Part shown: positions 23,716-33,431 of the stretch, one piece after another
Layout: every line of letters begins with the position of its first letter
How positions within the stretch are numbered: the first letter of the stretch is position 1
DNA from: Candidatus Electryonea clarkiae
GTDB taxonomy: Bacteria; Electryoneota; Electryoneia; Electryoneales; Electryoneaceae
Length of the DNA: 38,784 bases
NCBI GenBank assembly: GCA_030765455.1
Contig: JAVCCM010000184.1
Span: forward strand, 1-38,784
Direction: 5' to 3'
The notes under the pieces: model-generated
Told to the model about the DNA's origin: nothing
The model's database searches: none
Seen by the model: the letters and a program-made list of their open reading frames with translations, nothing else
Program-made: the position numbers and the translations under genes

Positions 23716-24240
23716 ATGGTAAATAAAGTCATTCTTATCGGTAACCTGGGAAAAGATCCTGAGATTTCCTATACCCAGAGCGGCACCGCGGTCTGTAAGG
23801 TTTCCCTCGCCACAACAGAAAAATGGACGAACCGTGAAGGTGAGAAACAGGAAAAAACCGAATGGCATAACCTTGTATTCTGGCGTCGGCAGGCAGAGGT
23901 TGCTAATGAGTACTTGAGAAAAGGATCCAAGATTTTTGTAGAAGGACGGATTCAATACCGCCAATGGGAAGGCAATGACGGGAACAAACGATATGCAACG
24001 GACATTGAGGTGAAGAGTTTTCAATTCCTTAGTGGTCGTGGTGAAGGTGGAGGAGGGGGGCAGCGCAGTCAACAGTCTTCTGATTCCCAACCCGCACAAT
24101 CCAGTAAAGGCAGCGGCGCGCCGTCACAGAATAAATCGGAACCTGATGGTGGAGGTGGTTATCATTACGAGGATCTTCCGCCGCAGCAACAAAGTCAGGG
24201 AGATTCATTCGGAAAAAACGACGACGATCTTCCGTTCTGA
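23716..24240 (+). CDS. ssb: Single-stranded DNA-binding protein
   Basis: 174 residues. Residues 1-107 are the OB fold with the usual start VNKVILIGNLGKDPEI and the segments TEWHNLVFWRRQAEVANEYL and GSKIFVEGRIQYRQW. The linker is Gly/Gln/Ser-rich (about 108-163). The C-terminal tip DDDLPF is the conserved acidic peptide that recruits replication and repair proteins. An AGAAGGA precedes the ATG. It is not next to rpsF/rpsR as in many bacteria, and may be cotranscribed with the following exported protein gene, 26 bases downstream. Confidence 0.96.
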   Translation: MVNKVILIGNLGKDPEISYTQSGTAVCKVSLATTEKWTNREGEKQEKTEWHNLVFWRRQAEVANEYLRKGSKIFVEGRIQYRQWEGNDGNKRYATDIEVKSFQFLSGRGEGGGGGQRSQQSSDSQPAQSSKGSGAPSQNKSEPDGGGGYHYEDLPPQQQSQGDSFGKNDDDLPF

Positions 24241-24266
24241 TCGAAAGCCTGTAGAAAAAGTAGCAC

Positions 24267-26450
24267 ATGGTTTGTAAACACTTGATAATATATAATAAAA
24301 GGCACATTCTTGTGCCCTTTATTTTTTTATTGGCGCTTTCGACTTTCAGCCGTCTTAACGCTCAAATATTAGATCCATTTGATATTGGGCGATCCCTCCT
24401 TGCGGCGGAGCAGGTGCTGTTGGTTCAACCTGTTGATAATGATGCGTCGGTTACAAAATATAATGTTATTAAGGTACTGTTCGGAGAAAAAACTGATTAT
24501 ATAAATGCCTTACCGCCACCATTTGAGTGTACCTCAAATGACACCCTGGTAATGATTGTCCGAAAAAACCTGTCTCAAAAAGTTGCCCAAAATAAAATAC
24601 GAATAAAACTTAATCTCCCGTTATTGAGATTCAGCGAGTTTGAGATTTTCCATCCTCAAAATGTCCCGGTTGATGATTTTCAAAAAATCATTGAACATCT
24701 CGCCATCCCGGATACAGTAATCATTGATAAACTTCTTAATATGTCTCTAAGTCTTAAAAACAAATGGCTTGGGGAGGCGGCAGAATCTATTCTATTAACG
24801 AAATTATTGATTAGGTGGTCGGAAATGGATTCATGCAAAGCTTCAATGGAGGCTGTTCAACTTCTTTCAATGCCACTTTCAAATTTGACTCATCTGACCG
24901 CATCAAAAGAACTGTCTCAATGGCAGTGTCCGGAAATAAGAGATCAACTTGAAACTATAATTAACAACATTAGCCTTGAAGGTATTGAAGTGGAAAGCCA
25001 GAAAAGGAGCTGGCAGATCGTAAATGTTTATACATCTTTGCTCGATTCCCATGTCGTTTCAGTATTATCTGCGAAAATTGCGAGAGAAATTTCTGAAGGA
25101 AATGCTGTTTCGCCTTCGATTGCTATGTTATATGCTGAGGCGGTAGAAAAAGCAGCAATTGAAATAAATCACCACCTCTCAACCGCAATTACGGAAAAGC
25201 TTCAGGATTCGTTAATATGGAGTGAATACGAGTTCCAGGGACTCCTTGTACTCGCAACCACTCTTCCACCCCAGGATGCCGCAAGATGTCTGGAACTTAC
25301 TGCTGAAATAATCAAATCAGGTCGTCTTGAGATCACAAAAGGCACAGAATCCCGTATTAGCGAATCTCTGAAAGAACTTGCTTCAAATTCCGGAAAGGAT
25401 GGAATTGCAGCCCTCTCAATATTCCTGAATGATCCTGAGCTTAAAAGATCAAATTGGACCAGGAATATTATCTTGGCTTTAGCTGCAACGAATTGCTCTG
25501 AAGCGGCTGATTCTTTGATTATTTTGTATGAACGTAAATATTACAGGAGGAATGTCCTCGCAGCATTAGCGGGAATGGATGTAGAAAAAGCCTGGCGATT
25601 CGCACTTAATAAAGCAGAAAATGACGTTGAACGGGTCCTGGCATTAGGTGATAAAGCTGAAGCGAAGGAGATGACACGGTTTACTTCGGGCGCCGCAATG
25701 AACGTTTTAGCCGCACGTGCAGATGATATCCCTGAAATTGAAGAGTTGATTCTACGTTTTTATAATCATGTCTCACCCGCGTTAAAAGACTACGCCTTCG
25801 GATTTCTCTATAAACTGCCGACAATGGCTTCCGCAAGGCTTTTACTGCCGCTTATTCCTCTTCAATCGCCGGATTATTTCCCGACCGACCTCATGGTGAT
25901 GAAGAATATGCCTTCTGATACGCTGGCTTTATGGTTTGGCGAAGTGCTTGCGGGAAGAGTAGAGCTGCCTAATATGTCGAAACGACAACATTCTTACACC
26001 ATTACGGCTATTCACTTGTTGGCACAATCAACCTCTCCGGAAGCGGACATTATTCTTGAGAAAGCCGCGGTCGATCTTTACGGGCAGTCTTCATTGACGG
26101 CATTCGCATATTTGCTTGAGAGAGGATATGTCCCGGAACCTGGAATCCTTGCTGAAATTGTGTTTTCACCGCGTGAAAACTGGGATCGGCGAATAATACA
26201 AACTGTTTTTGGCAGCAAAAATATCACAGATGATAATAAGAAGAAAGCTGCAAAAACAGGTATTAAAATCCTAAAGAAAAATCGAAAAAAGTATGAATCT
26301 ATTCAGCTTCAATTGCTTGCGAGAACTCTTGCCGAATCACAAAATCCCGACGAGTTCAAATCTTTATTGAAACTTTTGCGCAAATCAAATGATTCTATAA
26401 CTAAATCCTGGGCATCATACGGAAAAAAGAGAATCAAGCAGGGATTTTAG
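24267..26450 (+). CDS. Large exported alpha-helical (HEAT/TPR-like) protein
   Basis: 727 residues. Residues 1-33 are a signal peptide (ILVPFIFLLALSTFSRLNAQ). Residues about 40-120 are a beta-rich segment (LLAAEQVLLVQPVDNDASVTKYNVIKVLFGE shows the pattern of a small domain seen in proteins that report 'inc.' style costs; no firm family). From about 150 to the end there are many amphipathic helices in repeating pairs, such as WTRNIILALAATNCSEAADSLIILYERK and MNVLAARADDIPEIEELILRFYNHVSPALKDYAFGFL, typical of HEAT-like solenoids; each is described here only in outline. Likely periplasmic scaffold; function unknown. It ends with a good hairpin terminator at 26519. Confidence 0.6.
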   Translation: MVCKHLIIYNKRHILVPFIFLLALSTFSRLNAQILDPFDIGRSLLAAEQVLLVQPVDNDASVTKYNVIKVLFGEKTDYINALPPPFECTSNDTLVMIVRKNLSQKVAQNKIRIKLNLPLLRFSEFEIFHPQNVPVDDFQKIIEHLAIPDTVIIDKLLNMSLSLKNKWLGEAAESILLTKLLIRWSEMDSCKASMEAVQLLSMPLSNLTHLTASKELSQWQCPEIRDQLETIINNISLEGIEVESQKRSWQIVNVYTSLLDSHVVSVLSAKIAREISEGNAVSPSIAMLYAEAVEKAAIEINHHLSTAITEKLQDSLIWSEYEFQGLLVLATTLPPQDAARCLELTAEIIKSGRLEITKGTESRISESLKELASNSGKDGIAALSIFLNDPELKRSNWTRNIILALAATNCSEAADSLIILYERKYYRRNVLAALAGMDVEKAWRFALNKAENDVERVLALGDKAEAKEMTRFTSGAAMNVLAARADDIPEIEELILRFYNHVSPALKDYAFGFLYKLPTMASARLLLPLIPLQSPDYFPTDLMVMKNMPSDTLALWFGEVLAGRVELPNMSKRQHSYTITAIHLLAQSTSPEADIILEKAAVDLYGQSSLTAFAYLLERGYVPEPGILAEIVFSPRENWDRRIIQTVFGSKNITDDNKKKAAKTGIKILKKNRKKYESIQLQLLARTLAESQNPDEFKSLLKLLRKSNDSITKSWASYGKKRIKQGF

Positions 26451-26518
26451 AAGACCGCATAATCATGCCTGATATCCACCTCAATTTGTAGTATTACGAC
26501 CACATAGTGTAGCATATT

Positions 26519-26546
26519 TAACACTGCTTAGTGTTATATGTTTTTT
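26519..26546 (+). terminator. Rho-independent terminator
   Basis: A 7-base stem TAACACT (26519-26525) and AGTGTTA (26530-26536) with a GCTT loop, followed four bases later by six T (26541-26546). It lies about 70 bases after the exported helical protein gene. Confidence 0.65.
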
Positions 26547-26676
26547 GTCTCTCGCCAGCATAATCTATTGTTATAAAGATAGTTATATTTCGTGCATACG
26601 ATGTTGAGTAATAATATTTTTTTCGGCACAATTTTCGCATTAAGCTGCCATGAAGCCGGAGAAAAAGTAAAGCAAT

Positions 26677-27273
26677 ATGCGTACCTGGATTATTTCGATA
26701 ACTTTGATCTGCCTTATTGCAGGTTCATCTTTCGCTGGAAATGAGCGGACACTATTGGGCAGCATGGAATGGCACAACAGCGGTATGGGCGCTATGCGTC
26801 CTGCAATTGGCGCGCTTAACGGTGAGACGGCGTTTCTCAACGGTGCGCGTGGACAGTGGATAATTAACCATAAAGTAGGTGTTGGCATTGGCACATATAG
26901 CGCTGATTTCATCAGCGATTATCATTATGATGGTGTGACATACAATATGAATGTCGAGTATATTGGTTTGGAAACCGAATACTTTTTCAACTCCGGAAAG
27001 CTGTACCATCCTTCATTACTTTTGATGGCAGGCGGCGGGATTATCAACTTTAATGATGATGATGATCACTTCGATTCCGACGAGTACGATAAAAGCTACG
27101 GTTTCCTCTTCGTCTATCCTGCAGCGACATTTGAGCTGAACGTTACATCCTGGTTCCGTACCGCAATCGAGGTAGGCTGGCGGCAGGCTTTTGGAGTTGA
27201 TGATAAAGGTTTAGGCAATGCCGACATGAGCGGATGGACAACCGGATTGAATCTAAAATTCGGAAAATTCTAG
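26677..27273 (+). CDS. Small outer-membrane beta-barrel protein
   Basis: 198 residues with a clear signal peptide (1-20, IISITLICLIAGSSFA). The mature part alternates polar and hydrophobic residues and is rich in Gly and aromatics (VGVGIGTYSADFISDYHYDG, YIGLETEYFFNSGKLYHPSLLLMAGGG, FRTAIEVGWRQAFG). It ends LNLKFGKF with a C-terminal Phe, the usual signal for the BAM machinery. The size suggests an eight-stranded barrel. An acidic loop (NDDDDHFDSDEYD at about 126-138) may bind cations. It stands alone and converges on the 190-residue partner of the methyltransferase. Confidence 0.75.
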   Translation: MRTWIISITLICLIAGSSFAGNERTLLGSMEWHNSGMGAMRPAIGALNGETAFLNGARGQWIINHKVGVGIGTYSADFISDYHYDGVTYNMNVEYIGLETEYFFNSGKLYHPSLLLMAGGGIINFNDDDDHFDSDEYDKSYGFLFVYPAATFELNVTSWFRTAIEVGWRQAFGVDDKGLGNADMSGWTTGLNLKFGKF

Positions 27274-27348
27274 GAGATAATTGGAATTTTGGTTTAGTAT
27301 AGCACACATCTTTGAGTTGGATCGGATATAGTTGGAAATATATCGATT

Positions 27349-27921
27349 CTATAATCTATCAATAAACTCATGTTCAACAATGAAAACTGCTTCCTCGATT
27401 GCTTTAGTTAATTCTTCCAGTGAGGCAAGAATAATATCCAACTGTCCATATTTTAGTGGTATGTGACCCTTTGGAAACGGATGTTCAGCACATTCTATAT
27501 GTATATGAGGGCTCTCTTTAAACTCACGAGCTGGTGAATTGGCTGTATTATTAGGTTCAGAATGAAGCATCAATAGATTTCTTGTTGACGTTTCATCTTC
27601 AATTTTGTGTAAATAAAAATTTGCGCTATCCAAATACCATTCTGTGTTATTTGCAAATCTGCCTATATTATTTGTCTTCCATATTTCATTATATCCACAT
27701 AATAATTTTGGTTTTCTTATTCTAAATGTCCATTCTCTATAATTAGAATAATCCGTAAGATCATATTTTGAATCTGTGATAGCGAAAAACTTAATATTTG
27801 GTTTACTGCTTGGAATAATATCACATTTCAATTTTTTAATTGACATATGGGAGAACATATCAATTATATTTCTTACTCTAAATGTTAATAAATCACTTTG
27901 AGTTATTGCAATATTTGACAC
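27349..27921 (-). CDS. Unrecognised protein coupled to the Eco57I-type methyltransferase
   Basis: 190 residues. The GTG start shares its first G with the last base of the upstream TAG stop (TAGTG), so translation is coupled and equal amounts of the two proteins are likely. No family recognised. The N-terminal half is mixed alpha/beta (FRVRNIIDMFSHMSIKKL, FFAITDSKYDL). The second half has a conspicuous PHIHIECAEHPFPKGHIP (about 139-156) with four His, one Cys and two acidic residues, which could be a metal-binding or nuclease-like site, and ends in two helices. Possible roles are a restriction or specificity subunit, or an accessory defence factor; the sequence does not decide. Confidence 0.6.
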   Translation of the reverse strand: MSNIAITQSDLLTFRVRNIIDMFSHMSIKKLKCDIIPSSKPNIKFFAITDSKYDLTDYSNYREWTFRIRKPKLLCGYNEIWKTNNIGRFANNTEWYLDSANFYLHKIEDETSTRNLLMLHSEPNNTANSPAREFKESPHIHIECAEHPFPKGHIPLKYGQLDIILASLEELTKAIEEAVFIVEHEFIDRL

Positions 27922-30548
27922 TAAATTATTCCTAACTTGATCGACTCATCATTGGTTATCTGATATATTGATCTTACTATATTATCAATCTCAATGGAAT
28001 ATTCTTGATTATATTCTTCTGAAAGTATTTTATCAACAATGAAAATAAGATCTTTTAATATATGTTGAGAAATTTCACTTGGATGAGGAATGGAAAATTC
28101 TTTAAGAGTATGATTTTCCAGCCTTAAATATCCCCTACTATACTTGCTTGATAATTTCATTAATTGCCAATAACCTATCGAAGAATTCAATACAGCAGTG
28201 CAGTACTTAATTACGATTAATTCATTTTCCTCGATTTTTGGATACAGCATGGGACTGTGAGAAATTCCATACTTGCCTTGAGTATCAATAGAAAATTTGG
28301 GCATAAAAATTAGATGGGGTGTTGCTATTTTTGGCCTTAATATTACTTTAGGGGTTCGAGGCCATACCGGTTTCCACCAATGAGTTCTGCCACTTAAAAC
28401 AGATTTTGAACGAGATAAATCTTCTTTATTTGACAACAAATATTCCCATGTGTCTGGAAAAATATTTTGAAGATCAACTTCATTTATAAGAACTCCTTTT
28501 CTGAATGGGAAAAAGATCATTTTTTCAGTGTTGTCAGGTATCTTATAGGGACGCATCTCTCGATCTGGTAAATAGGGAATATACAGTTCAGCATCATCTT
28601 CGTGAATATCAGTTTTATTTCTTATGAATATTTGATCATTCCCAGTAATAATCCCTTGTCGCACTTCCATAAAATCAGAAAGTTTTCCAAATCTTTTCAC
28701 TCTCGAAATAATTTCTCTTTCCCGTTGAGGTTGAGGATTCCATTTATTCTTTTCAAAATCACTTTGTCTACACTCATAGATACGATAGAACTTTTTATCT
28801 CCTCTGTATCCACCTAATGCGTCCTGTAAAGCGTGACCGGGGAAATCTTTGCATTCAACTACTACCGCCTCTGGTTCCGAAATTGGATAATTAGGTTTCT
28901 TTTGAAGAATTAATAGCATCGTGTAGATTCCTGCTTCCTGAAATACATTTACTTCACTAAGATCAACATAATAATGAATCCAAAAATTTTCTTTGATGAT
29001 AGTTCTTAGTGCGGTTGCACTCTTATTTGAAACAAAACTTTGGGGTAAAACATATAATAGAAAACCACCAGGCGAAACCAAATTCATTCCTATCCTAAGA
29101 AATGCATGATATAAATCATTACGCCCAATCGCTGATTCGCCAAGTATTTCTTTTATTTTCTGTTGTGTGTCAACAGAATTATCCTCCCATTTAATAAAAG
29201 GCGGGTTTGCAAGAACTACATCGAACGATTCTTGATAATTTCTACCAGCACCATCTGGAGAAAATTCTTCAAGAGAATTAATACAGTTTGTGTTTAGATT
29301 TTCTGGGAATTTCTTAGCGAGAATAATATGCAATAATGATAATGACAATTTTGAAGCATTTATTGCATTTGCATCTTTATCATAACCCCACGTGTTAGTA
29401 TATGCAGCACTTACGACATCGTTGATATCCAAATCACTGTTCAGGTCACAAATGAATTCTAATGCCGTCCGCAAGAAAATGCCTGAACCACATGCTGGAT
29501 CAATTATTCTCTGTGTTCTGAAGTTAGAAGGAGTTGTATTTTCTTTCAGGAATTTTATAAAGAAACGCGATATATATTGTGGTGTGTAGTAGGTGCCATG
29601 ATGATTTTCAACCTCAATAGGAATTTCACTAAATAAACTGGTTTGATCAGATTCTACTCGCTGTAAGACAGTGATATATCTTTCATAAATTCTGCTTAAT
29701 GCGTTCTTACTAATTACAGAGAAATCATAAGTGTAAGGGGCGTAATAATTGTCATAAAAATCACCAAATAGATCATGTATTGTGGCGAAAGATAGGTTAT
29801 TAAAAACTGCGAGTTCATTTAAATTTAGTATGTAATCTGGAATTGAATCATAACCAAGTTCCGAAATGGCCCGTACAATACATTTCTTAATCGTTAATTC
29901 ATCATTTGATACGTCATTGTGTATATCCAATAATACCCTTTGTGATTCATTCGAAGCATAGTAATATTGATCTTCAATAGCTCGTACAATAATAATTGCA
30001 TTGAATAAAGTTGTAATCATCCCGTCATTAATATCCCTTGCAAGTTCAGATGCAATTAATCTTTTCCATCTTGAAATGGTGCTTATAAGAGCATCATCGA
30101 GCTTTTTAATGTTAGGATTCGGAATTCTATCTGTAATTTTTTTAAATGCATCAGCCCTCCAAAACTGGAAATCCGCATCATGAGCGTTTATACGATCAAA
30201 CCAAACTGGTTTTACTCTATTATTTATCGTTATTAATCCATTTTCATCAAAAAATAAATGCCAATCCACTAAATTATTGTAAGAAAAAGACAAAAATGAA
30301 TTTTGATTATTGTACGATAAATGATTAAATGAACTACCACGTTTCATGAAAGTGATCAATGCTGAACACTCTAAGCCATGTTCTATTAGCAAATGACCAT
30401 TTGACTCATTATCATTAGGTTGTGATTCTATAAAATCACTCGGTCGCCAATCGAATGCTTTGGCAAACTGCCGAGTCATGTTTTTAAAAGTTTCAAACGA
30501 CTCAATTGGCTGCGTCAATTCTCTGACTGTATTAAAATCTTCATGCAT
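27921..30548 (-). CDS. Eco57I-type N6-adenine DNA methyltransferase
   Basis: 875 residues. Motif I (SAM binding) is DPACGSGIFLRTALEF near 348, and the catalytic motif IV is NPPFIKW near 446, the (N/D)PP(Y/F) form of adenine-N6 methylases. The helical segment before motif I with EVENHHGTYYTPQYISRFF is the usual lead-in of Eco57I/TaqI-type enzymes. The part from about 640 (LSDFMEVRQGIITGNDQIF...) resembles a TaqI-like target-recognition domain. The first 300 residues are helical; I see no clear PD-(D/E)XK nuclease there, so type IIG restriction activity is uncertain. An AGAAGGG lies nine bases before the ATG. The unit is visibly more AT-rich than its surroundings, consistent with horizontal transfer. 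Also possible: a BREX- or DISARM-like modification enzyme lacking its other genes. Confidence 0.85.
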   Translation of the reverse strand: MHEDFNTVRELTQPIESFETFKNMTRQFAKAFDWRPSDFIESQPNDNESNGHLLIEHGLECSALITFMKRGSSFNHLSYNNQNSFLSFSYNNLVDWHLFFDENGLITINNRVKPVWFDRINAHDADFQFWRADAFKKITDRIPNPNIKKLDDALISTISRWKRLIASELARDINDGMITTLFNAIIIVRAIEDQYYYASNESQRVLLDIHNDVSNDELTIKKCIVRAISELGYDSIPDYILNLNELAVFNNLSFATIHDLFGDFYDNYYAPYTYDFSVISKNALSRIYERYITVLQRVESDQTSLFSEIPIEVENHHGTYYTPQYISRFFIKFLKENTTPSNFRTQRIIDPACGSGIFLRTALEFICDLNSDLDINDVVSAAYTNTWGYDKDANAINASKLSLSLLHIILAKKFPENLNTNCINSLEEFSPDGAGRNYQESFDVVLANPPFIKWEDNSVDTQQKIKEILGESAIGRNDLYHAFLRIGMNLVSPGGFLLYVLPQSFVSNKSATALRTIIKENFWIHYYVDLSEVNVFQEAGIYTMLLILQKKPNYPISEPEAVVVECKDFPGHALQDALGGYRGDKKFYRIYECRQSDFEKNKWNPQPQREREIISRVKRFGKLSDFMEVRQGIITGNDQIFIRNKTDIHEDDAELYIPYLPDREMRPYKIPDNTEKMIFFPFRKGVLINEVDLQNIFPDTWEYLLSNKEDLSRSKSVLSGRTHWWKPVWPRTPKVILRPKIATPHLIFMPKFSIDTQGKYGISHSPMLYPKIEENELIVIKYCTAVLNSSIGYWQLMKLSSKYSRGYLRLENHTLKEFSIPHPSEISQHILKDLIFIVDKILSEEYNQEYSIEIDNIVRSIYQITNDESIKLGII

Positions 30549-30765
30549 GTAGGAGTACCCTTCTACACTTTACTAATAATTTATGAACAGAAAAAGCAAT
30601 GCAATGCTTAAGCTTATTAATGATTTAGTGTCATTATGTAAAATCTACGCTGATTTCAAGATAGGTAATTTCTACGGCATTTCCAATTGTTGTTGGGTAA
30701 AGACAACAAAAATACTATGCATTGGAATATAAGGAGTTTATTATCAATGGTATTAATAGTTAAAA

Positions 30766-33204
30766 TCAAAATTCATCTTCCTCTTCACCGCCATTTCCAT
30801 TACGTTCTCTTTTTCGTTCGGCTTTGTAGTTGTTGATGTTGTAGCGGATTGTCAGCATATATATCGGCGCTTCACGTTCAAAGGAACTGAAGGTATGAAA
30901 GTTTGTTCCCTGTGATATACTTTCATGTTTTGATGTTTTGAAAATATCATTAACCTGGAATATAAAAGTCAGGCTCTTCTCGAGGAATTCCTGCTCCAGG
31001 GCAACATTGGTAATGAAATATCCATCCATTCGTCCTTGTGAGAAAACCCTGTCGCTGTTGTAATTGCCATTGATCTGCAGACGTGTGGATTTCCCCGGTT
31101 TGAAGGTATTGTTAAAACGTGTACTCCAACTGTTGCTTTCCGTTGAAAGGTTTTCTCCTAAAAGAATTCCTTCAATACGGTTATTATAAATATTCCACAT
31201 GTTGTTGAGGTTCCACCATTTAAATATGTTTCCCTCCAGCATAAATTCAGTCCCGAATGTGTATTCGGTGCCAACATTCTCAATTGAACGAAGGGTAACA
31301 CCCTCAGCGTAAACACTGCGAACACGTTCCACCATGTTATCGGTCACCCGGTAATACGCTTCAGTCGAGAACTGAAAATCACCGAAACTCATCTGGTAAG
31401 CCAACTCATAGGAATCTATGTATTCAGGCTGCAGGTCAGGATTTCCCCGGCGCACATTGTAAGCGTCCGTCCATGTCTCAAATGGGTCCAGGTACCAGCT
31501 TCGCGGACGATGGATGCGGCGGTTATAACTTGTCATTACCTGGTATTGCGGAGTGAAACGATAAGAAAAATGCATTGAAGGATAAAGATCGGGACGATCA
31601 ATAGTATATTCGCTGTTTTCACCGACTAATTCTATTTTTCGCAGAGTGTATTCACCACGAAGTCCTCCCATGTATCCCAGTTTGCCGGTTTCGCCGGAAT
31701 AAGTCGAGTACAACGAATGAATGTCACGGTTATATTCGATTGAATGACTATACTGTGGCTGAATCTCATATTGACCACTGGCGGGATTGTATTGCGATAA
31801 TCCTGTATTATCTCCGGAACTGCCTATCCGACTTTGATATCCGAGTTCAAGTTTTTCTAATTCACGAAGAGGCAGTGTGTAATCGAGCCTGATGCTGACC
31901 CGGTCTGATGGTCCATCCTCGAAGGACCTGCGACCTTCGGCTATTACATTGGACATATCCTGAAGTTCTGTAGTAGCATCCTCTTCGCCCTCACGCTGAC
32001 TCAGGCTGACACGTGTAGAGATTTCATGATCTTTGCGTGGGAAGGAATGATTGTAATCCATAAATACCGAGAGGAAATCACCAGAACGTTTATGTTCATT
32101 TATGCTTGTGTAATAAATATGTCCTGTTGGCGGCCACACCCATTCATCATAATCGAGTTCAGCTTCTCTTTCGTGTGATCTCCAACCCCAGCGACTACCA
32201 ATACTTAATATGTCTGAGGGTGAAAGATTGAGGTCAGCAGTTCCACGGAATCCATAATGCGTTCTGCCTCGCGAAGATATTCCATTTGAATGATAATAAG
32301 ATGATTGACCCTGTGATTCGGTATAGCTCTCTGTGTATGAGGTTCCCTCATGTATTCGCCTGTTATAATCAGCGCCGATAGAGAGGCTCAAAATGCCCTG
32401 TTTATGGTTGAGCAGGAAATCACCGCCATATTTATCGTTGAGACCATAATTGATATTAAATAATCCGCCACTCCCGCTCAGGATATTCTTTTTCATAATA
32501 ATATTGACAATTCCAGAGGTTCCGTCAGGTTCATATTTAGCAGAAGGATTGGTGATTATTTCTATATTATCAATACTGCTGGCGGGAATCTGCTGCAAGG
32601 CGTCTGTCGGTTCAAGAATAGATGGTCGTCCATCTATCAAAACCCGGAAATTTCCGCTCCCCCGCAGGCTGACATTACCCTCAATATCCACCGTAACTGA
32701 AGGTATGTTTTCCAGCACATCGACAGCAGTTCCTGAAATGGCGGTAGGTTGTTTGCTGACATTGATCACTTTCTTATCGATATGATATTCTACCGGGGCT
32801 CTTTCAATGGAGAATTCAACGTCATCAGTTTTTAATGCGGTCTGATCAATGGTAATTTCGCCAAGATCTACCTGGAATGCACCCCGTCTAATGGCGATAT
32901 CATCAATTCTCTTTTGAGCATACCCGATAAAAGAGACATCCATGAAATATTTTCCCGGTCTCAAATCCTTAAGGTGGAAGAATCCGGTTAAATCGGTAAT
33001 TGTTCCGGAAACCTGGGCGCTGTCACGATGGCTGAATAGTATAATTGAGGCATATTCTATTGGCAAGTCAAACGTTGAGTCGAAAACATAACCCTGAATT
33101 TCTCCAATTGGCATTCTTTTGTGTTGTCCTCTATGCTCCTGAGCGAAAGCAACACAAGATACAAATAACAGTATTATTATTGTCATCAGTTTACGTCTAT
33201 GCAT
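30766..33204 (-). CDS. TonB-dependent-receptor-like outer-membrane protein
   Basis: 812 residues. Signal peptide at 1-22 (MTIIILLFVSCVAFAQ). About 33-115 is a carboxypeptidase regulatory-like domain (IGEIQGYVFDSTFDLPIEYA...TDLTGFFHLKDLRPGKYFM). About 140-240 is a plug domain (TAVDVLENIPSVTVDIEGNV, LIDGRPS, SSIDNIEIITNPSAKYEPDG). The remainder is a large beta barrel of the outer-membrane beta-barrel family related to TonB receptors, with repeated aromatic strands (MTSYNRRIHRPRSWYLDPF, YELAYQMSFGDFQFSTEAYY). The C-terminus is short and charged. A GGAG precedes the ATG. It is divergent from the metal ABC transporter and shares its upstream control region, suggesting it could bring a metal or metal chelate across the outer membrane. 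Confidence 0.85.
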   Translation of the reverse strand: MHRRKLMTIIILLFVSCVAFAQEHRGQHKRMPIGEIQGYVFDSTFDLPIEYASIILFSHRDSAQVSGTITDLTGFFHLKDLRPGKYFMDVSFIGYAQKRIDDIAIRRGAFQVDLGEITIDQTALKTDDVEFSIERAPVEYHIDKKVINVSKQPTAISGTAVDVLENIPSVTVDIEGNVSLRGSGNFRVLIDGRPSILEPTDALQQIPASSIDNIEIITNPSAKYEPDGTSGIVNIIMKKNILSGSGGLFNINYGLNDKYGGDFLLNHKQGILSLSIGADYNRRIHEGTSYTESYTESQGQSSYYHSNGISSRGRTHYGFRGTADLNLSPSDILSIGSRWGWRSHEREAELDYDEWVWPPTGHIYYTSINEHKRSGDFLSVFMDYNHSFPRKDHEISTRVSLSQREGEEDATTELQDMSNVIAEGRRSFEDGPSDRVSIRLDYTLPLRELEKLELGYQSRIGSSGDNTGLSQYNPASGQYEIQPQYSHSIEYNRDIHSLYSTYSGETGKLGYMGGLRGEYTLRKIELVGENSEYTIDRPDLYPSMHFSYRFTPQYQVMTSYNRRIHRPRSWYLDPFETWTDAYNVRRGNPDLQPEYIDSYELAYQMSFGDFQFSTEAYYRVTDNMVERVRSVYAEGVTLRSIENVGTEYTFGTEFMLEGNIFKWWNLNNMWNIYNNRIEGILLGENLSTESNSWSTRFNNTFKPGKSTRLQINGNYNSDRVFSQGRMDGYFITNVALEQEFLEKSLTFIFQVNDIFKTSKHESISQGTNFHTFSSFEREAPIYMLTIRYNINNYKAERKRERNGNGGEEEDEF

Positions 33205-33329
33205 TTATACTCCAGTAGCGATAGTCTATTTAAGTCGATGAAGATAGTAAAGAAATTTGTTAAATTCCCGGTTGAAATCACCAGCAATTCCATTCCAGAG
33301 AATTGCTCTATTAGATAGACTCCCGAAAT

Positions 33330-33352
33330 ATCTTTTGGATTAATCAAAAGAT
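33330..33352. promoter_or_regulatory. Palindromic operator-like site
   Basis: Perfect arms ATCTTTTG (33330-33337) and CAAAAGAT (33345-33352) around a 7-base centre, located between the two divergent genes and about 125 bases from the receptor start. Unlike the two palindromes to its right, it does not follow the TTAG/CTAA pattern. Confidence 0.5.
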
Positions 33353-33387
33353 AGAGTTAAATGAGATTATTTTAGCTTGACTCTTGT

Positions 33388-33403
33388 GTTAGGAATATCT
33401 AAC
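33388..33403. promoter_or_regulatory. DtxR/MntR-like operator candidate 1
   Basis: GTTAG (33388-33392) and CTAAC (33399-33403) around a 6-base centre. The TTAG-N6-CTAA layout matches the half-site spacing of DtxR-family metal-repressor boxes and is repeated 28 bases downstream. Confidence 0.55.
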
Positions 33404-33415
33404 TTCCCTAATTAT

Positions 33416-33431
33416 GTTAGCACGTGCTAAC
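33416..33431. promoter_or_regulatory. DtxR/MntR-like operator candidate 2
   Basis: A perfect 16-base palindrome, GTTAGCAC followed by GTGCTAAC, about 95 bases before the binding-protein start. It has the same outer half-sites and spacing as candidate 1. Confidence 0.65.

Noticed and set aside
27921..30548. Complete BREX or DISARM system
   Set aside because: Only a methylase and one small partner are present; no ATPase, phosphatase or helicase gene adjoins them.
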